Shown: positions 57,381 through 64,000 of the stretch, piece after piece
How positions within the stretch are numbered: position 1 is the first letter of the stretch
Layout: every line of letters starts with the position of its first letter
Source: Oscheius onirici
Taxonomy: Eukaryota > Nematoda > Chromadorea > Rhabditida > Rhabditidae
Assembly (NCBI GenBank): GCA_932521025.1
Contig: OW051472.1
Coordinates: 5,704,001 to 5,768,000 of the forward strand
Direction: 5' to 3'
DNA: 64,000 nt
Translations under genes and position numbers: made by a program
The notes under the pieces: generated by a model
What the model was told of the DNA's origin: nothing
The model's input: the letters and a program-made list of their open reading frames with translations, nothing else
Database searches by the model: none

Positions 57381-59616
57381 TTATTCTTCACTTCTTCCAG
57401 CCAAAGAAGCTTTTTCCGGAGCTCCAAGACCAACTTTGTACTTCTAAAAGTGATATTTTTAGATAACAGCTGTTGTCTTTCACCTCTTCGGCAATGATTC
57501 TCTCCACGTACTCTGCGAAATTCCGATTGTACGGCAGGGTGGCATATTTGTTCAGAAAGGCGATAAAATTGTTCCCGTAGGCTATCAGTTTTTCATTTTC
57601 TCGACCCAATTCGTCCTTTTCTTCTCTTGGCAACTTCCTCATTCATTCTCACAATATTCTTCTCGAGGACGTCGATTTTGGCAGCAATTACGCTGTTAGT
57701 GATCTGGAAATGAGGCATATTAGAATTTTCTCTTTTCCGAATCGCGAAAGACAAGCTTCTAATATAGGCTATACGGAATTCTAGGAATACCTCTTGCTCA
57801 GCCGTTTTCAGTTTTGTGTTGACTTACATGGCATTGCCAGTGACAGCCACAGGAAGAGCACTTTAGTGTGTTCTTGTCGATAGAGGAACATTGTTGAATC
57901 TTTGGATCCTGGCACGTATCCAGCTAGAAAAAAAGCGTACGTTTATCTGACCGTTAAATCACTTTAGAGCTACAACAGCTGCAGTCACGATGACAAACCG
58001 CGTAGACTTTTTCAGTTACGCTGTACTGATCAGGAGTAGCGCAACTGATACAGACGCCATCGAAACATCCAGACTGAACTCTGGTCGTGACCATCTGTCT
58101 TCTCTCTGTCGTCTTCTTCAGCTCTTCCAGCTCCTTCTCACAGCTCTCAATCTAAATTCAGGTAAAACATTCTTTTCGAATCACTTACTTTACTCCATTT
58201 CTCAATGATAACCTTCTGAATGTTCCTCTGAGTCCTGATCAAATCGACCATAGATCTTGTGATGGAATCCAGAACAGAGCGTACATTGCTCACGCAGAGT
58301 GTTTCTTCGGCAACTGCCAACTGCCTTTAAAACCCTCAAACAGTTTGTCAGAGAACGGATCCCTTTCTGCACCGCGCAGAGAAAGCGGAAACTCGTTGCC
58401 GAAGCAGAACAGCGAAGATCTGAAGTATTTTTTGTAACGAGACCCATTAGCTTCGCATCAACATTCAACATCGGATACTCAGCCGTGGTACGTTTTGGCT
58501 GAATATTCAATTTTAGATGAAGTTGGTTGCAACCGAGAGATACTGTTTTCGAAAGTTTTCGAAAGATCTGCAGATCTACAAACGTTTGTTAGTTCGTCAG
58601 GAGAAATAAAAGGTACTCAGCAACAATTTTACTTTGTTCTAAAAAAATTTGGCTGAGCATTCAAACTTTTGCACGATTTGAAGCGACAGGTCGCTCAACG
58701 AAAATTTCGAGACCCGTTTTTTGTGGTAGCAACTGGCTTCCGACGTTCGTACCTGTTCAATGATATCTCCTGCAGACTTTCCGCTCTTCCGGTTTCTTCA
58801 AAACGAATCTAAGGAGGTTCCTTTTTTCCTCCAAAGACAACTTGGAATCGATGAGGATGGTGACGACGAGCTTCTTCAAGCAGCATTTCAAGCAGCTCAT
58901 CTTCCAGTTTCTAAAACAAAATTCCATCTGGCATTTTGCTTCGGGGATTGGGTCCTCCAACACCACCAATCGTTTGTTTTGAATTTGAGTCGATCCCGAA
59001 TCAGGAGATCCGGGCTCGCACAACGAAATCAGACGTATTACAGTAATATCGTCGTTTTGCAGAAGAATAAACACTTACCATATATTTCAAAAACTTTCTG
59101 CACTCGCCGAGATCACTGGCTTCCGTTAGGACAGACATGAGACAGTTAAACTTTTCCTCGAAAGACAGTCTCTCTTCTCCCAAAATGGTCTTTGCCTCTT
59201 CTCGAACATCTTTGGAAATCTTCGGCAGGATCTCATTCTCTCGATGCACCTGAAGTTTCTTTTTCTCAACTACGGTTTTGAGAGTTAATATTATGGGGTA
59301 GTAGACTCGTTCAAGCATCGGCACGTCTCTCAAGCTGTCTTCTTTGGCTTTCTAATTAAGAAGAAGAAGAGATTGGGTGAGAAGAGCTTTGTCCTGGAGA
59401 AACTGCTTGAGATGGAGCAACTTTTCCTCCGGCTTCAAGACGTCGTTGAATAGAAGAACACGAACAGTGTCTCTGTCGTTGAGCGAAACTTGCTGAACGA
59501 TCTTTTCCAGCTGGTCCTGGCATTGATGCATTTGGAAAATGGCGCAAATTTTTTTTATTAGAAGCATCATAATCTTTGGAAAATACACAATTGAGTACGA
59601 GTCTAAAGACGTTCAA
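57381..59616 (-). pseudogene. GTPase-family copy B: front of the GTPase domain missing, frameshifted
   Basis: From 5' on the minus strand: helical repeats with EEK cores (LKPEEKLLHLKQFL near 59420, LSFEEKFNCLMSVL near 59130, LSLEEKRNLLRFVL near 58800), then, after only about 250 bp without a P-loop, the C-terminal part of a GTPase domain (SNVRSVLDSITRSMVDLIRT at about 58270) preceded by frame breaks, then a Cys/His-rich domain (VCHRDCSCC, then CSSCGCHWQCH) and a coiled coil ending at TAA 57381. Near 57620 the frame switches between NEEVAKR and EKDELGREN, a one-base shift. Exon-intron structure is partly kept. Loss of the P-loop plus shifts points to a decayed gene, though a GTPase-less protein from part of it cannot be excluded. 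Confidence 0.6.
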
Positions 59617-59917
59617 AAATCCTTAAAAGTCCCGGGTCCGTAGTCGGGAGTTTCTAATAAAATTAATTGTACTCACCTTTAGCGTGTCATTATCTCCCAG
59701 TTCGATTTTTTACAAATTCTTTTCCACATGGTCGACTGGATCCTTGTTATCTGTCGTCTGTGACAGTGGCTGGTCTGCTTCGGATAGCTGAGAGAGTATC
59801 TCATAGGCGACCATATGAACTTTTTGAGTAAGAGAAAGGTAAGAGTAAATGAGGTAATGAATGGAAAGAAACCAAGATGGGTTAAAATAATTTTAATAGA
59901 ATCCGTTTATTCAAGAA
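59617..59917. other. between GTPase-family copies A and B
   Basis: Contains the minus-strand poly(A) signal of copy A (TTTATT at 59907-59912) and possibly the 5' exon of copy B. Nothing else seen. Confidence 0.4.
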
Positions 59918-62124
59918 TTAGATAGTCCACTTGGAGATTTCCTTCTTCTTCTTTCCCTTCTTCTTCTTGACGTCGACAAAGCCATACTTCTCAACCATGT
60001 CATTCCACCAAGTGCTTTGGGTCTTCACCTTGAAGACCTTCTCCCTCTGTTCGTCGCGAACACTCAGAATTTCGAGCTTCTGAAGCAAAAATTATCATAC
60101 TCAAAATAGGCATTTCGATTCAAACTTTCTGATGTTTTACAAAGTTGTAGGTCTTGAATTCCTCTACAACTTTCCAAATCATCTGAATGCTTGAAAAGTC
60201 ATCTTCAGCCTGAAAAGCAACATGAACGGGAACTTCTATTACAAAAGTTACATCAAACTCTTACCTGAATCTCCTGAAGGACCGGTCCGCAATAGCGAAG
60301 ATTCTTGATTTCGCTGATCATGGCATTGATACCGGCCACAGTTTTGTTCGTGTTAGAAACGGCACCATGTTCTTCCAAGACTTTGACCTGTAAAATGTAT
60401 TTCAATAGGAGCAAAAGAAGGTGTACATACCTGCTCATTGTACTCGTCCTTGTAGCGCTGAAGCTGCTTCAACATATCTCCAGAACCTCCCATAGTGACT
60501 TTGCCTCTTTCCTCTTTAATGAGATGCTCGACGTATTACTTGTAGACGTCGTTGTACCGAATGATCGAGTTCTTTCGAAGAAATGCGGCAAATTCGACAC
60601 AGTAGTGACAAATCTTCTCAGACTCTTGCTCCAGATCATCCTTTCTCTTCTTTTCGGCAGACAGGAAGACTTGGGCTTGACGGACCATGGTGTCCTTGTT
60701 CTTGATACTTTCTTTACTTTACAAGTTTTTTTTTTCTATAAACAATCCTGTCGATTTTTGAGATCAGTTCCAACACATACAATATTTCCTAGTTTCTAAA
60801 TTTTTACTTCACAAAAGGTCCGGGAAAACTCGTTTTAAACAAGCCACTCACTCTCTGCATGGTCTTCTCCAGCTCGTAGCGAATATGAAGATGAGTAGTC
60901 CAGTCGCACCCACAGACCTGAAATTTTCTGTATTACTTCCTCCAATTCAAGCTACCTGGCAGTTCATGATGTCTCCATTAAAACAGGCACATCCCTGGAT
61001 CTGCGGGTTGGGAGAGATGCCAGTCTGGACGCCGTTCAGATAGCAGTGACGATGACAGCGAGTCTTGTAGACTGTCTCCTATTGCGAATTTGGATTGTTC
61101 GAGAACTTCATCATTTCCACACACTTGTCACCTGTGCACACGGTGACAGGATAGGCCAGCTCCTTCGGCGTGATGATGACCTGATCAACGTGTAGCTCTC
61201 CATCGATTTTCCACTCTTAATGAGCTCCTCGACCTCCTTCACCTTTTGATCGATCAGCTGCGCATTGACTATCTGATTTCTGGCGATTTCGGCCAGAGGA
61301 CGAAAAAGTCATACTTGTTGAAGAACTCCTTGTCCTTGTTCGGAGGAGTCCAGTCGGCTTCTTCGATGGGCTCCTCGTCCTCTTCGGTCGAGTCCTCGTC
61401 GCTGCTCGAATCAAACTTCAAATTGGAGAGATTGGCGAGTTTCGGTCTGTAAGCGGAAGTTAAAAGAGCAGAGAAACTAGTCACTAACCTGTTCTTGGCT
61501 TCTTTTTCCACAGTCCCGTTTTCCTGTTGGGATTCGACTTCTGTTTGCATGACCGACTCCTTTCCGAGAACTTCCCATCCACTCTTATCCATCAGAATCT
61601 CGGCAATGGCTCGTCCATGAGAGTCCATTTTGGACAGAAATGCGCTCTTTCCGACCTCCTGAAAATTGTCCGTATTGTACATCATAAAGAACACTCGCCG
61701 TCTTTTCCTCTTCAGCCTTGCGCAAAGAGCGGCCTGGCACTCATCGCTTTCCTTATCCGCGTACTTTTGAACCATTTCCCAGTTTTCCTTCTTCAGAAAA
61801 GTCTCAAACACCTTCCTCTTCTCTTGAACCGTTGACAGGAATCGTTTGACCCTCGACGTTCTTCCTGAACATTTCCAGGACGTCGTCAGGAATTTCGGCC
61901 TGCTTGAGAGTGCTCATCTTTTCCTCCATGGACATGTCTTCGACTCCAAGAACGACTTCAACAGCTAGACGGTCTTCCTCGCTGACGGCAAGATTCTTCA
62001 GAAAATCCATCCTGGGCTCCAAACGGAAGAGTCGAGATAAACTTTTGAATGAACTGGCTTCGACGCACTCGTAAATGGAAGCGACGCGACAACTCAAAAT
62101 CGATGACGTGACCAGGTCACTCAA
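59918..62124 (-). pseudogene. GTPase-family copy A: GTPase domain deleted, two in-frame stops
   Basis: Probable start at 62010 (MDFLKNLAVSEEDRLAVEVV), helical EEK repeat (SMEEKMSTLKQ), a frameshift near 61830 before VQEKRKVFETFLKKENW, then an acidic linker (FDSSSDEDSTEEDEEP, DWTPPNKDKEFFNKYD). At about 61310-61300 the sequence jumps directly to AEIARNQIVNAQLIDQK, which in copy C lies after the GTPase domain; about 1 kb encoding the GTPase is gone and the frame shifts. Then comes the Cys/His-rich part (YPVTVCTGDKC, TRCHRHCYLNGV, CGCDWTTHLHIRYE), a coiled coil, and a Lys-rich end (KKKKGKKKKEISKWTI) with TAA at 59918 and AATAAA. A TAG (about 61080) and a TAA (about 60541) interrupt otherwise continuous homologous frame. 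Confidence 0.7.
60128..60186. repeat. dispersed hairpin element, copy 6
   Basis: Left arm GATGTTTTACAAAGTTGTAG and right arm CTACAACTTTCCAAATCATC, loop of about 14 nt, within an intron of GTPase-family copy A. Confidence 0.7.
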
Positions 62125-62169
62125 CTATCTGACCGCTTTTAATCACAAACCATTTAAACTTTGAAATAG

Positions 62170-64000
62170 GATTGAAAGGAAAATCGCAATTCCCTCGTTC
62201 CTCTCACTATTTCCATCTGAAGACAAACGTCGGCTCACCGAGTTTCTCATCTCAAAGAAGAGCATTTCCTCGTTGAAGATCCTCGTCGGGCAAGAAAGTG
62301 CAACCGTTCAAAATGGCTTTCTGAGCTGGTGTCAAGACCAGCCCGATTGGGCTGAGGCTGCCAAAGAAACTATTAAAAGGTATATTATTGGTAAAATTTA
62401 TTGATGCAAGTTTCAGAGAGCCATCAATTGTTAATCTTCTGGATCTCGTACCTGACAATCAGAGCAAGAACTTGGTTCAGTTGCTACTAGAACACTGTCA
62501 GTTTGACCTTTTGGAAAGTTCTCAAGGAGGAGGAAGGCGATGCTCTTGAAAGCTACAAGGCTTTGAGTAAGTTGTATACAGTAAGTTTGCTTGATCGGGA
62601 ACGTAGCTCTTTCCAGCTTTGTGTTGTTCAGCAAAGTTGTAGTATTTGATGAGCTCTACAACATTACAAACAAATTTAGAAGTGGGGTTCATCAAAACCT
62701 GAGAAGGGAAGAAAATATGACTCTGATGAAGAAAAAGATTTGGCATACGTGAGTGACGGTTACTCATCGGACGAGGATCCTACTGTATGGTCTCCAAAAG
62801 TCAAGGAAGACCTGTTTGATCAGTAGGTAGCTCTAATTTCGAACTGGCGGATAGTTTTAGATTCCCCGACGTTGTCAACATCCTCATTCTCGGAGAGACA
62901 TGCGTCGGAAAGTCGAGTTTCATAAACGGATTGGCCAACTATCTCAAGTTCAACAACATGTTTGAAGCTAAGGACAATTTGGAGATTTTGATCAGGACCT
63001 ATTTTAATCACAGTAATAAAGAGGTATGGGATTTTATGCCTAGAATACGCATCATTTTAGTACAAGAATAGGAGGATCGAATGTGAGCCGACGGTCAAAC
63101 TGGAAAAAGGGGATGTGGACAACGAAAAGACGGACATTGGAAAGTCTTCCACACAGGCAAGCCTGACTTTATGTTGGTGTCTAGTGTCAACCATTTAGGG
63201 TCCAAAAGCCTATCTCTTCTCTTGGGGACCTCCGTACGAAAACGATCAGGATCATCGATACGCCGGATACATCCGTGTCGGATACATCCGTGGAATTGAA
63301 CAGGAAAAGGAGAACTTTGCCAAGATACTGGACTACGTTTCTTGCTACGAGTAGGCCCCAATTCAAACAAGAAAGAACAGACATTTTAGTCAACTCCACG
63401 CCATTTTCATCCTGTTGAAGCCTAACGAGTCAAAATTGACTCTGACATTCCGCTATTATATCAACGAACTCGTGACCAAACTGCATCGATCAGCCAGTCA
63501 AAACATTCTCTTCTGCCTGACAAACTCTCCCCAAACGCTGTACAAGCCGGGAGAGACTTGGCCGACACTGGCAGCTTATTTGAAAAAGCTCAAGATGGAG
63601 AGAGATATCAGCATTGATCTCAACAGTTTGACCATGTTCTGCTTTGACAACGAGAGCTTCCGCTTTCTTTGTGCCTGGAGAGAGGGAGTCAATTTCAGTG
63701 AAGACGAGGTCAAAAACTTTAATTACAGCTGGCAGAACACGGTCTCCGAAACGTTCAGGTATGTTCAAGTTACTTTTGTTGTGAGAGCAAACTCTGATAC
63801 TATAATTTTTATTCTGCCGTGTGAAAGCGAAAATATACTTTAGACTCTTCAAACGGATCTCCGAACTGCCGCCGCATAATGTAAAGGACACGTTGTCCGT
63901 GAACAACATTCGTTCCGTCATCAGCGCCATGACGCGTCCTCTAGCCGATATTGCCAATAATCAGCTGGCAAACATTCAGCTGATAGACAAGAAAATCCGA
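62170..64000 (+). CDS. large P-loop GTPase, copy C, 3' end outside window
   Basis: Exons 62170-62379, 62417-62580, 62680-62822, 62861-63023, 63061-63156, 63199-63350, 63390-63758 and 63844 to beyond the window. It starts with helical EEK-type sequence (FPSEDKRRLTEFL), an acidic linker (YSSDEDPTVWSP), then a GTPase domain with G1 P-loop GETCVGKSSF, followed by GIEQEKENFAKILDYV, LHAIFILLKPNESKLTL and CFDNESFRFLCAW. The class looks septin/AIG1-like within TRAFAC GTPases; the whole-protein family occurs as expanded sets in some invertebrates and fungi (recollection, unchecked). All junctions from 62580 on are in phase, one intron having a GC donor (63157). One single-base shift at a T4 run (62509-62512) separates EHCQFDL from FWKVLKEEEG. 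The G3 region is odd (see findings). Start not established. Confidence 0.6.
62618..62672. repeat. dispersed hairpin element, copy 7
   Basis: GTGTTGTTCAGCAAAGTTGTAG, TATTTGATGAG, CTCTACAACATTACAAAC; within an intron of GTPase-family copy C. Confidence 0.65.

Noticed and set aside
59918..62124. Stop-codon reassignment to explain TAG and TAA inside copy A
   Set aside because: All other genes here end at TAA, TAG or TGA in the expected places, and copy A also has frameshifts and a domain deletion, so decay is the simpler reading.

Overview
The window reads as a nematode chromosome segment. Introns are very short (many of 35-60 nt) and end in a T-rich TTTCAG or TTTTTAG. Several start codons lie directly behind such an acceptor with no upstream donor, as expected for spliced-leader trans-splicing. 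Gene content agrees: a SMA-9/Schnurri zinc-finger factor, a two-pore potassium channel, an MSP-domain protein, a C6 (DUF281-like) domain, and a peptide-GPCR. A GC-rich hairpin motif with TACAGTAAT also recalls Caenorhabditis-type repeats. The species cannot be named from the sequence.

Left third (1-25.4 kb): the 3' part of a sma-9/Schnurri gene (+), a small secreted protein (-), a Cys-rich terminal exon (-), a tRNA 2'-phosphotransferase (+), a Ctr-type copper-transporter-like protein (+), a truncated inverted copy of the giant gene (9.1-11.5 kb, -), a long non-coding stretch, a neuromedin-U-receptor-like GPCR (+), an RPL14-like short ORF (+), an unrecognised type I membrane protein (+), a K2P channel (+) and a membrane-anchored MSP protein (+).

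Middle (25.3-54.9 kb): an amidated GRY-peptide neuropeptide precursor (-), about 4 kb without genes, then one giant 27-exon gene (+, 30329-54860). It encodes a signal peptide, a nematode C6-type domain, an uninterrupted Thr/Ser/Pro mucin array in one 20.3-kb exon (about 6,767 residues), and nine TSP1-like WSxW Cys-rich modules. All 27 exon phases are compatible and give a predicted secreted protein of about 7,767 residues. The array is built from 36-bp and 57-bp units in higher-order repeats of 600, 966 and 1,581 bp. Its last 200 bp plus 2.15 kb of downstream exons and introns recur, apparently without a mismatch, as an inverted copy 40 kb to the left.

Right end (55.1-64 kb): an aquaglyceroporin (-) convergent with the giant gene, then a cluster of three relatives of one large P-loop GTPase family (helical EEK repeats, acidic linker, GTPase, Cys/His-rich domain, coiled coil). 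The two minus-strand members lack all or the front part of the GTPase domain and carry stops or frameshifts. The plus-strand member, cut by the window end, keeps its P-loop, but its G3 (DTPG) region lies out of frame between two compensating shifts. A short hairpin element with a core like TACAAAGTTGTA is scattered through introns and intergenic DNA of the whole window.
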